Shown here: positions 56,820 to 64,000 of the stretch, in pieces
Position numbering within the stretch: the first letter of the stretch is position 1
How the letters are laid out: each line of letters begins with the position of its first letter
Source: Leptospira venezuelensis
GTDB lineage: Bacteria > Spirochaetota > Leptospiria > Leptospirales > Leptospiraceae
DNA length: 64,000 nucleotides
Reading direction: 5' to 3'
Assembly: GCF_002150035.1 (NCBI RefSeq)
Contig: NZ_NETS01000010.1
Span: forward strand, 496,001 to 560,000
The notes under the pieces: model-generated
Seen by the model: only the letters and a program-made list of their open reading frames with translations
Told to the model about the DNA's origin: nothing
Database searches by the model: none
Made by a program: the position numbers and the translations under genes

Positions 56820-57146
56820 ATGAAAAATTTTAGATTATTTTTGATACTTCTATTTCTTTACAGTACTGAGCATTTTTCTCAACCCATTGGGCAAGTTTGC
56901 ACAATTCCATATAAAGGAATCTGCATAGAACCAAAGAATACCAATGGAATAAATTTTGTAAAAAATATCTGTGAAACTGGTGGCTTTGTACTTTCAAATG
57001 GAAATTGCATTTCTCAAACACCGCTGTCTTCGTGTTATATAGCTAAAAATGATATTAGTTATACTGTATATTATCTTCCATTTATTTGGGATAATATCGG
57101 AGCAAAGGCAAATTGTTTATCAGTTTTAGGTAGTTACTCAAATTAG
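56820..57146 (+). CDS. small secreted Cys-containing protein
   Basis: 108 residues with a signal peptide (about 1-20, ending FSQP). Six Cys follow the signal, probably paired in disulfides. AAGGAG lies 8 nt before the ATG. No homologue is recognised. It is AT-rich and belongs to the protease cassette. Confidence 0.6.
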   Translation: MKNFRLFLILLFLYSTEHFSQPIGQVCTIPYKGICIEPKNTNGINFVKNICETGGFVLSNGNCISQTPLSSCYIAKNDISYTVYYLPFIWDNIGAKANCLSVLGSYSN

Positions 57147-57149
57147 TTC

Positions 57150-57530
57150 ATGCTTAACAAAACCAATTTAATAATTATTTTATTTTTTTCTCTAAATAGA
57201 TGTGTAATTGTCGATCTTGAAGCTCAGCTTCAAAATAACCTTCTTTCTAGATCTGAAGCTGTTGAAAATATTTCTAATGCATCAATTTTTCGTTTTACTG
57301 CTTGTTTAAATAAATCAGATATAGCTGATGTTTTGAATTTTACAGATTTCACAAATAATTTGATTTGCAATGGATCATGTAATAATTCAAATTATTATAG
57401 AAAAGAAGATGTAGATTACCTATATAATTCCATTTTATTTCTCCCCTGCGATTTCGGTTCGAATTTCTTTATACCAAAGATAAAGCCATTCAAAATGGAA
57501 GATATTCAGCTTAAATATTTAGGCTTATAA
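57150..57530 (+). CDS. small lipoprotein-like protein
   Basis: 126 residues; the signal segment ends in FFSLNRCVIV, which could be a lipobox. Four more Cys and an Asn-rich body follow. No homologue recognised. It starts 4 bp after the previous stop; there is no good ribosome site, so coupling is likely. Confidence 0.55.
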   Translation: MLNKTNLIIILFFSLNRCVIVDLEAQLQNNLLSRSEAVENISNASIFRFTACLNKSDIADVLNFTDFTNNLICNGSCNNSNYYRKEDVDYLYNSILFLPCDFGSNFFIPKIKPFKMEDIQLKYLGL

Positions 57531-57671
57531 TTTGATATTTCATTGTCCTTGCTTTCAACGCGGCAAATGAGACTCTGAAGTTTGTTGCTGGATGTCTTTC
57601 CAACTACTCTGTTTTAATAAGTTTGGAAAATTAGAAAAGGATTTTTTGAAAGAAAGAAAAAGAGAAGAAAC

Positions 57672-58166
57672 TCAATAACCCAATGCCTTCCTGATCTTTT
57701 CCGGAATGTCCTCAAACTTAGGATATTTATGTTTTTTGCCATCCGGAAAAATAACGTAGTAAGTTCCATTTAGAACTTCCATATAATAATTTCCCTTCTT
57801 CTTTTGACCAATAGAAGATTTGTCCATCTCCTTTACCATGGCCTGGTATCTAGAAGGTAGTTCTTGCCAAGATCCATAGACTTGGATCTCTCCTGCATGG
57901 TTCACAGTGTACATACCGTTCTCATGCATGATCTTGATCCCGTTATAATCAAAAACTTCTAGAACATTTACTTTAGGTTCTTTCTTTTTAGGTTTTTCAT
58001 TCGGATCAAAACTCACAGGTTCGTCCGAAGGAATATTATACTGAACTACCGATTTGGAATCTTGCCTTCTGTTTCTGGTAAGAAGTATATAAAGATAGGA
58101 AAGGCCGGACAAAGCCAGCGCAGCAAAAATCAGATAATCAAAATGTCTGGCTATCCATCCCATCAC
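57672..58166 (-). CDS. hypothetical single-pass membrane protein
   Basis: 164 residues with one transmembrane segment (about 11-28), a charged linker, and a small soluble domain that repeats the pattern YTVNHAGEIQVYGSWQELPSRYQ and YYVIFPDGKKHKYPKFEDIP. The repeated motif may be a pair of small strands. It ends a four-gene run on the minus strand, overlapping its neighbour by 4 nt. Confidence 0.65.
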   Translation of the reverse strand: MMGWIARHFDYLIFAALALSGLSYLYILLTRNRRQDSKSVVQYNIPSDEPVSFDPNEKPKKKEPKVNVLEVFDYNGIKIMHENGMYTVNHAGEIQVYGSWQELPSRYQAMVKEMDKSSIGQKKKGNYYMEVLNGTYYVIFPDGKKHKYPKFEDIPEKIRKALGY

Positions 58167-58492
58167 TTCAATCTATACTCGATAGCCTTGCATGCAAAAG
58201 GAACAGGATCCCCCGCTTGGGTCCAAAAGCTACATTTTTCGAATGCAACAGAGGCGACACAGTTATCTACATCCTTCTTCCTTTGTTTTCCCGGAACTAA
58301 AGAAGTGATCTGTCTGTTTGATCCGCATTCTGCGTCCTTTGCAGCGTAAGCTACTATGATCTTAGTACCTGCTTCTCCAAAAGTATAAAAATCGTCGTCC
58401 ACATTGGAGCAATTCGACAAACCGAGAGTTAAGATTATAAGAAGAATTAGATTTTTACTGGCAGTTTTAAAACTTAAAGAGTTAAATTTCAT
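58163..58492 (-). CDS. small hypothetical lipoprotein
   Basis: 109 residues from ATG at 58492 (the longer frame to 58543 is less likely). The signal segment ends in LTLGLSNCSNV, a lipobox. Four further Cys lie in the mature part. It overlaps the upstream gene by 11 bp. Confidence 0.65.
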   Translation of the reverse strand: MKFNSLSFKTASKNLILLIILTLGLSNCSNVDDDFYTFGEAGTKIIVAYAAKDAECGSNRQITSLVPGKQRKKDVDNCVASVAFEKCSFWTQAGDPVPFACKAIEYRLK

Positions 58493-59051
58493 GCTCCGGC
58501 TTCTTAGGTAATAATCGTATTTTTTCATCCAAAGGAAGATCAACTTCTCCTAAAGAGGTTTTGTATCTCACACTTCCTTTCATTCTCAAATTCGGATCTT
58601 TTCCTGCGACCAAGTTCGTGACTACTAAAATTCCAAGTAATAGTTTATCCTGATTTTCCCTCTTTTCAAAGCTTGTTTCTATCCTGAGCTGGACTACAGT
58701 TTTGGAAAAAGCGGGAACTTCTGTTTCTTCGTCCGAGATCACACGAGCTAATTCTGTATCTTTACCATCGTTGCCAGCAGTAATTACACCAAGATCGAAT
58801 TTATAAATTTTAACAGAAGAATCGTTCGGATTCTCTATTTCCAATTTAGATAGCATCACGATCTTAGGGGCAGGAGGAAAAGGTAGAATTTCTACCTTTT
58901 CTGTTTTGGTTTCCAAAATCCTAAACTTGCAAGCCTGCAGCTTTTTGACATTCTCCCTTAGATCTAATAAACAGGAGCTGAAGACTAAACTAACTCCTAG
59001 AACTAAAATCCAAGGTCGGAACATTCTACCGTTTTCAGAAAGGATCCGCAT
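58482..59051 (-). CDS. LEA-14/WHy-domain lipoprotein
   Basis: About 189 residues from ATG at 59051, which overlaps the TGA of the upstream gene. The signal segment ends in LVFSSCLLD. The body is one beta-sandwich domain with KLEIENPNDSSVKIYKFDLGV and a TVVQLRIETSF strand, matching the LEA type-2 / WHy fold found in stress lipoproteins. A role in envelope stability is a guess. Confidence 0.75.
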   Translation of the reverse strand: MRILSENGRMFRPWILVLGVSLVFSSCLLDLRENVKKLQACKFRILETKTEKVEILPFPPAPKIVMLSKLEIENPNDSSVKIYKFDLGVITAGNDGKDTELARVISDEETEVPAFSKTVVQLRIETSFEKRENQDKLLLGILVVTNLVAGKDPNLRMKGSVRYKTSLGEVDLPLDEKIRLLPKKPEHEI

Positions 59052-60082
59052 CAAAGCTCCCAACCATTGGAAATGAGAACCTTTCCTCTGGTCATATTAT
59101 TCGTATATTCTTGGATCGCTTTGTCTGCCTCTTTAAGTGGGAACTTAGCAGCTATCTCTGTTTGGAATTCTTTCTTTCCTAAAAGGGAACGGATCTCAGA
59201 AGTGATTCGCCAAATCTTAAGAGGGTTTTGCTGCGGCATCCAAGAAGAAAGCCAATAACCTTCTATCTTTTTGTCCTGAAAAATACCAAGCCCCGCATGA
59301 AATGAAATAGGCTCTTCCGAAAGCGCACCGTAGACTACACATTTACTTCCATACGGCATAGCGGCTAACGCTCTTCCTGGAAGTTCTCCTGCAACTGCAT
59401 CCAATAAAATGGTAGCATTCAGTTTATTGGAAAGAACTCTGAGCTCCCTGTCAAAATTAGGAGAACTGGAATCCAATACATGTTCAGCGCCCATAGATTT
59501 AAGAAGATCAACTTGTTCCTTTCTTCTTACCACTTGGATGCCAGGAATCCCTTTTTTATTAGCAAGTCTTAATAACATTCTTCCTAACGCGGAAGCTGCA
59601 GCAGTTTGAACATATGCTTTATGCTTTTCTCGGGTAACTTGATCTAACAAGGCCCAAGCAGTGATAGGGTTCACGAACAAACAAGCACCTTGTTCTAAGC
59701 TTACATCTTTTCCTAAAGTAAAACAAGAATACGCGTCAGTAATCATGTATTCTGCATACGGCCCATCACCTTTGTTCGGAGCGACACATGCAACCGGTTT
59801 GCCTACGAGAGAATTTGCTCTCCAGCCTCCGCCGCTTGCAATTACTACACCGCTTCCTTCAAAACCAGGAACGACAGGAAGTTTTTTCTTAATTCCGTAA
59901 AGTCCTCTCATGAACATTAAATCTGATGGATTGATAGAGCCAGAATGGACTTTAAGCAAAACTTCTCCCTTCTTAAGAGGTTTAAGTTCTTTTTCTACGA
60001 TCTTAGCTCTTCCCGGTTCGTTACTGTATTCTTTCAATTCGTATGCAAGATACGACTTTGGTATTTCGAATTTTTTCGCCAT
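59051..60082 (-). CDS. zinc-type (MDR) alcohol dehydrogenase / quinone oxidoreductase
   Basis: 343 residues of the medium-chain reductase superfamily. KVHSGSINPSDLMFMRGLYG and VVPGFEGSGVVIASGGG make the catalytic-domain start; the nucleotide fold covers about 140-260. Cys and His zinc ligands of true alcohol dehydrogenases are not seen, so it is the quinone-oxidoreductase branch (NADPH). It leads a four-gene run with the three lipoprotein and membrane genes downstream. Confidence 0.85.
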   Translation of the reverse strand: MAKKFEIPKSYLAYELKEYSNEPGRAKIVEKELKPLKKGEVLLKVHSGSINPSDLMFMRGLYGIKKKLPVVPGFEGSGVVIASGGGWRANSLVGKPVACVAPNKGDGPYAEYMITDAYSCFTLGKDVSLEQGACLFVNPITAWALLDQVTREKHKAYVQTAAASALGRMLLRLANKKGIPGIQVVRRKEQVDLLKSMGAEHVLDSSSPNFDRELRVLSNKLNATILLDAVAGELPGRALAAMPYGSKCVVYGALSEEPISFHAGLGIFQDKKIEGYWLSSWMPQQNPLKIWRITSEIRSLLGKKEFQTEIAAKFPLKEADKAIQEYTNNMTRGKVLISNGWEL

Positions 60083-60094
60083 TTGATTACCCTC

Positions 60095-60415
60095 TCACTC
60101 TTCGTCCTTTAACGTCAGATGCCGGATTGTTTCCGGTTTATTTTCTAGTATATGATTTTGTAAAAATACTTCTGCATCTTCCTGTGTTTTGATAGAAAAC
60201 CAAAGACCTTCCGGATATGAAACCTGCACTGGACCCAGCTCACATCGATCTAGACATCCTGATTTTTGGATACGGATCTTACCTTTTAGCCCAAGTTCTT
60301 GTACTCTCTTTTTCATATAAGCGAGCAATTGAGGAGAGCCTTTGGGGCCGCAAGAAGGTCTTTCTCCTTCTGCTCTGACATTCTCGCAGACAAAAACATG
60401 CTTATCAAAATACAT
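60095..60415 (-). CDS. thioredoxin-like [2Fe-2S] ferredoxin
   Basis: 106 residues from ATG at 60415. HVFVCENVR, SCGPKG and KSGCLDRCELGPV give four Cys in the order of the thioredoxin-fold ferredoxins (NuoE-like), and YPEGLWFS closes the domain. It binds one [2Fe-2S] cluster and shuttles electrons. Its partner is not in the window. Confidence 0.85.
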   Translation of the reverse strand: MYFDKHVFVCENVRAEGERPSCGPKGSPQLLAYMKKRVQELGLKGKIRIQKSGCLDRCELGPVQVSYPEGLWFSIKTQEDAEVFLQNHILENKPETIRHLTLKDEE

Positions 60416-60577
60416 TAGAGCCTTGCCTTTCCTCCTATATTCCAATATAGGCAAAAGCTTTGAACCCATTTTTTCAGAGATTAGTTTGAAGCTCTAACGG
60501 TTGCCAGAACCTAAAAAAGATTTTTTTATGGCCTAAGAGGCTCATTCCAGAGTATTTACTCATATTTGGAGAATAGG

Positions 60578-61051
60578 ATGAAACGATCCGTAATACTAAT
60601 TTTATTATCCTCATTATTACTTTCTCTTTCCTTATGCAAAAAGGAAGAGAAGCCTGTATTAGAGACAGAAAAACCTCTTTTCGAAAAAGTTTTGTCGGAA
60701 AACGATAAGGTAATTCAATTTCTCTTAACAACGGAGAGTGTTTCTCCGGATGTAACTGGATTAATTTCTTCCTTAAATTCTTTGGGAGAAGCAAAAGGTG
60801 GCTTGGAATCTTCAGCACTAGAAATGAAAAATGTTCTGGAAGGGGCAAAATCTTCGGATGTGAGAATATCCTTTGAGGCCTATTCTAAGTTTAGCGAAGT
60901 TTTAGCGAGTACAATGAAGGTGCGTGGACTACAGTCTGGAAGAAACCGTTTCTATTGTCCGATGGTCAAAAAGACATGGGTTTTTTCTGGCATGAAAATC
61001 CTGAATCCATACGCTCCGGATATGCGTGATTGTGGTGATCTTATTCCCTGA
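60578..61051 (+). CDS. DUF3347-type lipoprotein
   Basis: 157 residues from ATG at 60578, with GGAG 6 nt upstream. The signal ends in LSLSLCKKEE, a lipobox. The C-terminal YCPMVKKTWVFSG followed by LNPYAPDMRDCGD follows the DUF3347 pattern (YCPM...W...NPY..M..CG). Members are periplasmic and often sit by copper or silver efflux systems; no such system is visible here. It overlaps the next gene by 26 bp. Confidence 0.75.
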   Translation: MKRSVILILLSSLLLSLSLCKKEEKPVLETEKPLFEKVLSENDKVIQFLLTTESVSPDVTGLISSLNSLGEAKGGLESSALEMKNVLEGAKSSDVRISFEAYSKFSEVLASTMKVRGLQSGRNRFYCPMVKKTWVFSGMKILNPYAPDMRDCGDLIP

Positions 61052-62039
61052 AAACGAAAGACAACAAGAAAGAACCTGTCTAGCTGGAGTCTCCGAATCC
61101 AAACCCTGTCCCGGAAATTGTAGGGATTTTTACAGGGAATCGAATTGGAATGATTCCGGTGAACAGGCTTGTTTTGCCTTCGAAAAATTAGAAAAATTTT
61201 TAGAAGGAGTCAGCTCCTTCTCAGTCGGAGCCACGGCATTCCAACAAGCTCCCGCAGATATTTTAGAAACCTTTTCCACCAGATCCGAAATAGGATTCGA
61301 TCTAGTCAGATACTTTCTTTCCATCTCTTCTCCAGACCAAGTCATGTCTACAATCCTGGAGATGGACGATTCATTACTCTATAGGATCGTAAAAGAAGAC
61401 TTTAAAATATTCCAAAAACTTAAAAAAGAGAAGAAGGTCTTTGGAACTGAAACTAATTTCTTGGATTCCAAGGCTGCACAATTTTGGAATGGGCTTCCCC
61501 CGGAAAGGATATCCAAATTTATATTATTCTGCCTTAGAACTAAGAAAGATAATATATTCGCAGCCAGATTTTTGGGACTCATGCCAATCGAAACTCTTCT
61601 TATGTTGGGAGAATCCTTAGGATTAAATAAAGAAGAAGAAGCGGAACTCTATAGAGGGTTAGAAGATTCCTTATACGAATTCCCGATCCGATTCCCAGGG
61701 ATCTATCCTCATCTTCTTGAATTATTTTCTGAAGATCCTGAGATCAATATCATACTTTCAACAATGGAAGGGCTTGTAGAAAGAAAAGAATCTCTATTAA
61801 GAGCAAGAGAAGAAGTTCTCAAAATTATAGAAGAAGCCCACAAAAAGAACTCTCACCAAGAAGTATTAAATTACCTGAATACTCTAGATAAGGATGCGGC
61901 CTTAGAAATTTTAGGAATGTTAGAAGAACAGAACCATATAGGCTTTTCCGAAAAAAGCCTATTGTCCGCTTATATCAAAGGAGAAGAGTCCGACTTTATC
62001 ACCTTCGGAAAAAGGCCTCAGGTTTTTAGAGTAAAATAA
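61026..62039 (+). CDS. hypothetical helical protein
   Basis: 337 residues if the GTG at 61026 is used. The first 50 residues contain four Cys; the rest is an acidic, helical repeat-like chain (for example LPPERISKFILFCLR and LMPIETLLMLGESLG). It resembles armadillo-like helical repeats, without a family match. The start is uncertain; the overlap with the DUF3347 gene hints at coupling. Confidence 0.6.
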   Translation: MIVVILFPENERQQERTCLAGVSESKPCPGNCRDFYRESNWNDSGEQACFAFEKLEKFLEGVSSFSVGATAFQQAPADILETFSTRSEIGFDLVRYFLSISSPDQVMSTILEMDDSLLYRIVKEDFKIFQKLKKEKKVFGTETNFLDSKAAQFWNGLPPERISKFILFCLRTKKDNIFAARFLGLMPIETLLMLGESLGLNKEEEAELYRGLEDSLYEFPIRFPGIYPHLLELFSEDPEINIILSTMEGLVERKESLLRAREEVLKIIEEAHKKNSHQEVLNYLNTLDKDAALEILGMLEEQNHIGFSEKSLLSAYIKGEESDFITFGKRPQVFRVK

Positions 62040-62041
62040 GA

Positions 62042-62075
62042 TCTAAAAGATATCGATCATACGAAAACTTTTAGA
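62042..62075. terminator. possible convergent hairpin
   Basis: TCTAAAAG (62042-62049) and CTTTTAGA (62068-62075) are an 8-bp inverted repeat between the convergent genes ending at 62039 and 62071. A weak T run on the plus strand follows. Terminator function is uncertain. Confidence 0.35.
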
Positions 62076-63537
62076 CCCTTTCTTCTACCTCGTATTCTTT
62101 GAATAAACTCTTTTGATTTCCCATATCGCTTTGGAATTCCACAGGATAATCCGAGGTAAAACAAGCGTTACAGAAACCACCGCCCCTATGATCATTCACC
62201 GCTTTGTGCATAGAATCCACTGAAAGATATGCAATGGAATCCACTCTCAAATACTTTCTGATTTCTTCGATCGTATGAGTAGCAGCGATCAATTCTTTAT
62301 GGGTGGGAATGTCTATCCCGTAATAACAAGGAGAAACAGTAGGAGGAGCGGAAACTCTTAGATGGATCTCGGTAGCACCAGCGTTTCGGATCATTTTGAT
62401 GATCTTACGGCTAGTGGTTCCTCTCATAATGGAATCGTCCACGATCACAACACGTTTTCCATCCACTACATTCTTTACTACATTGTATTTGATCTTAGCA
62501 CCGAAATCCCGGATCTTTTGGTCCGGTTCGATGAAAGTTCTACCAACATAATGAGAACGGATCAATCCTGATTGGAAAGGAATTCCGGAAGCTTCTGAAT
62601 ATCCAAGTGCTGCGATGTTTGCAGAGTCAGGAACTGGGATCACAACATCCGCTTCTACAGGAAGTTCTTGAGCAAGTTGGTTTCCAAGAGCCTTACGGAC
62701 TTTGTAAACAGACTCACCAAAAATATTGGAATCAGGTCTTGCGAAATAAATGTATTCGAAAATACAAAGAGCAGGTTTTGCGGGAGGGAAAGGATAGAAG
62801 GAGCGGGTTCCAGTTCTATCCACAACGATCATCTCACCTGGCTCCACATCTCTTTCGTAGGTAGTATCGGTGATATCGAATGCGCAGGTTTCGGATGCGA
62901 ATACGATGGATCCGTCGTCCCTTCTTCCCATAACCAAAGGACGGAAACCGTTCGGGTCACGAACTGCGATCAATTGGTTTTTAGTAAGAACTACAAGGGA
63001 ATATGCCCCTCTCACTTTTTTCAGGGCAGAAGAAAGTGCAGAAAGTAGATCTGTCTCTCCGGAACGAGCCATCAAGTGGACGATTACTTCTGAATCGATT
63101 GTAGTTTGGAAAATGGAACCTTCTTTTTCCAATTGGGAACGAACTTCCCAGGAATTTACCAGGTTTCCATTATGAGCCAGAGCGATCGGCCCTAAATGGG
63201 ACTCAACTCTGAGAGGTTGAGCGTTCCTTAAGAAGCTCGCACCAGTGGTAGAATAACGATTATGCCCAATGGCAGCGTTTCCGGTTAGCTCCCGGATCTT
63301 GCCCTCGGTAAAAATATTGGCTACGAGTCCCATACCGGCATAGCGGTAGAGATGTTCTCCATCGGAGGAAACGATCCCGCTCGATTCTTGGCCTCTATGC
63401 TGCATTGAATACAAGCCGAGGTAAGTGAAATTGGCCGCTTCGGGAGAATTAAAAATCCCAAAGATCGCACATTCTTCTTTTGGTTTGTCATCTCGGACTA
63501 GGGTCCGTAGACTGGACGTATTGGGAATCGAACTCAT
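62071..63537 (-). CDS. purF: amidophosphoribosyltransferase
   Basis: 488 residues. It makes 5-phosphoribosylamine from PRPP and glutamine, the first step of purine synthesis. A propeptide of about 22 residues precedes C23 (EECAIFGIF), the N-terminal nucleophile after processing. The glutaminase part has GHNRYSTTG and AHNGNLVN; the PRPP site is KRVVIVDDSIMRGTTSRKI. The late CNACFTSDYP fits the iron-sulfur type found in Bacillus. It is divergent from the RNase D gene. Confidence 0.97.
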   Translation of the reverse strand: MSSIPNTSSLRTLVRDDKPKEECAIFGIFNSPEAANFTYLGLYSMQHRGQESSGIVSSDGEHLYRYAGMGLVANIFTEGKIRELTGNAAIGHNRYSTTGASFLRNAQPLRVESHLGPIALAHNGNLVNSWEVRSQLEKEGSIFQTTIDSEVIVHLMARSGETDLLSALSSALKKVRGAYSLVVLTKNQLIAVRDPNGFRPLVMGRRDDGSIVFASETCAFDITDTTYERDVEPGEMIVVDRTGTRSFYPFPPAKPALCIFEYIYFARPDSNIFGESVYKVRKALGNQLAQELPVEADVVIPVPDSANIAALGYSEASGIPFQSGLIRSHYVGRTFIEPDQKIRDFGAKIKYNVVKNVVDGKRVVIVDDSIMRGTTSRKIIKMIRNAGATEIHLRVSAPPTVSPCYYGIDIPTHKELIAATHTIEEIRKYLRVDSIAYLSVDSMHKAVNDHRGGGFCNACFTSDYPVEFQSDMGNQKSLFKEYEVEERV

Positions 63538-63577
63538 GGTCCCCCTTCCGACGCTAGTCTCCCAGGTCGCCTTTTAG

Positions 63578-64000
63578 ATGCAAATACAATCCGATTATAT
63601 TGTCGTAGACAACGTCCGAAGCTTACAGTTGGCATTGATTACTCTCTCTCAATCCGATTGCCTCTCTATTGATACGGAATCCAGCGGTTATTACACCTAC
63701 TATTCCAAAGTTTGTCTCATCCAAATATCCTCTAAGGGTAAAAATTATATCTTTGACCCTATTCGTTTGGACGATCTCACAGGATTAGGTCCTCTATTCG
63801 AGAATCCTAACATTTTAAAAATATTTCATTCCGCTTCGGACGATATCAAAGCTCTGAAAAGAGACTTCGGATTCAAGTTTATCAACATCGCAGATACAAT
63901 GTTCAGCTCTCGTTTATTAGACTTAGAACAGAACTCTTTGTTGTATCTTGTGGAACATTACCACAAGGTCAAACTTTCGAAGAAGGAGCAAAAATCCAAC
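63578..64000 (+). CDS. rnd: ribonuclease D-like 3'-5' exonuclease (partial, runs off the window)
   Basis: The first 141 codons are open to the window end. They give MQIQSDYIVVDN, SIDTESSGYYTYYSKVCLIQ (DxE, the first DEDD motif), FDPIRL and FHSASDDIKALKRDF (second Asp). This is the DEDD exonuclease core that trims tRNA 3' ends. The HRDC domain, if present, lies outside. The ATG follows the purF start by 40 bp in the opposite direction. Confidence 0.88.
   Translation, partial: MQIQSDYIVVDNVRSLQLALITLSQSDCLSIDTESSGYYTYYSKVCLIQISSKGKNYIFDPIRLDDLTGLGPLFENPNILKIFHSASDDIKALKRDFGFKFINIADTMFSSRLLDLEQNSLLYLVEHYHKVKLSKKEQKSN

Noticed and set aside
54210..57530. Prophage or transposon origin of the AT-rich cassette
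   Set aside because: No integrase, transposase, terminal repeats or att-like direct repeats were found at its borders.
60474..60848. Minus-strand 124-residue frame near the DUF3347 gene
   Set aside because: It overlaps the start of the lipoprotein gene in antisense and has no recognisable motif.

Overview
The window looks like a chromosomal segment of a Leptospira species (spirochaete). The basis is a lone 5S rRNA gene not linked to 16S/23S, moderate-to-low GC, many lipoproteins with loose spirochaetal lipoboxes, and gene families typical of leptospires. No species call is possible from the sequence alone. Most of it reads as ordinary chromosome: short convergent or divergent operons with tight ATGA overlaps. 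No prophage, transposase, CRISPR array or tRNA gene was recognised.

Left part (1-22 kb): an AT-rich leader holds a candidate small RNA with its own promoter and terminator (172-347, minus), then the 5S rRNA gene. A BFD ferredoxin / RibD-type reductase / GT51 transglycosylase operon follows. Next come a UMF1-type transporter, two DUF3052 proteins (one with a histone-H1-like lysine tail), an ATP-grasp-like protein, a cytochrome oxidase subunit IV-like protein and a double-hemerythrin protein. A minus-strand block then carries a gamma-carbonic anhydrase and pheT, followed by a RapA-like SNF2 helicase overlapping queE. The part ends with a large hybrid histidine kinase and a sulfatase-modifying-factor-like protein.

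Middle (22-44 kb): SDR, DUF2889, M23 peptidase, AEC transporter, ankyrin protein, LOG protein, a putative outer-membrane protein, MazG, a two-receiver protein, NADP-isocitrate dehydrogenase, an ECF sigma factor with a small membrane partner, and apolipoprotein N-acyltransferase. It closes with a tightly overlapping operon: murA (active-site Cys replaced by Asp), a four-cluster polyferredoxin, a SpoIID/LytB protein and an HExxH protease. Two convergent genes at 32 kb end inside a tandem hairpin repeat that supplies both stop codons.

Right part (43.7-64 kb): a minus-strand operon matches the layout of the E. coli yfa alpha-2-macroglobulin cluster: lipoprotein, DUF1175, a 1539-residue alpha-2-macroglobulin with an intact thioester motif, two tandem DUF2135 proteins, a penicillin-binding transpeptidase and a DUF2138-like protein. 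It is probably an envelope or periplasm protection system. Beside it is an AT-rich accessory cassette (54.2-57.5 kb) with a lipoprotein gene split by a -1 frameshift at a G5 run, a matrixin metalloprotease and two small secreted proteins. The window ends with lipoproteins, a zinc-type oxidoreductase, a thioredoxin-like ferredoxin, a DUF3347 lipoprotein, purF and the start of an RNase D gene that runs off the edge.
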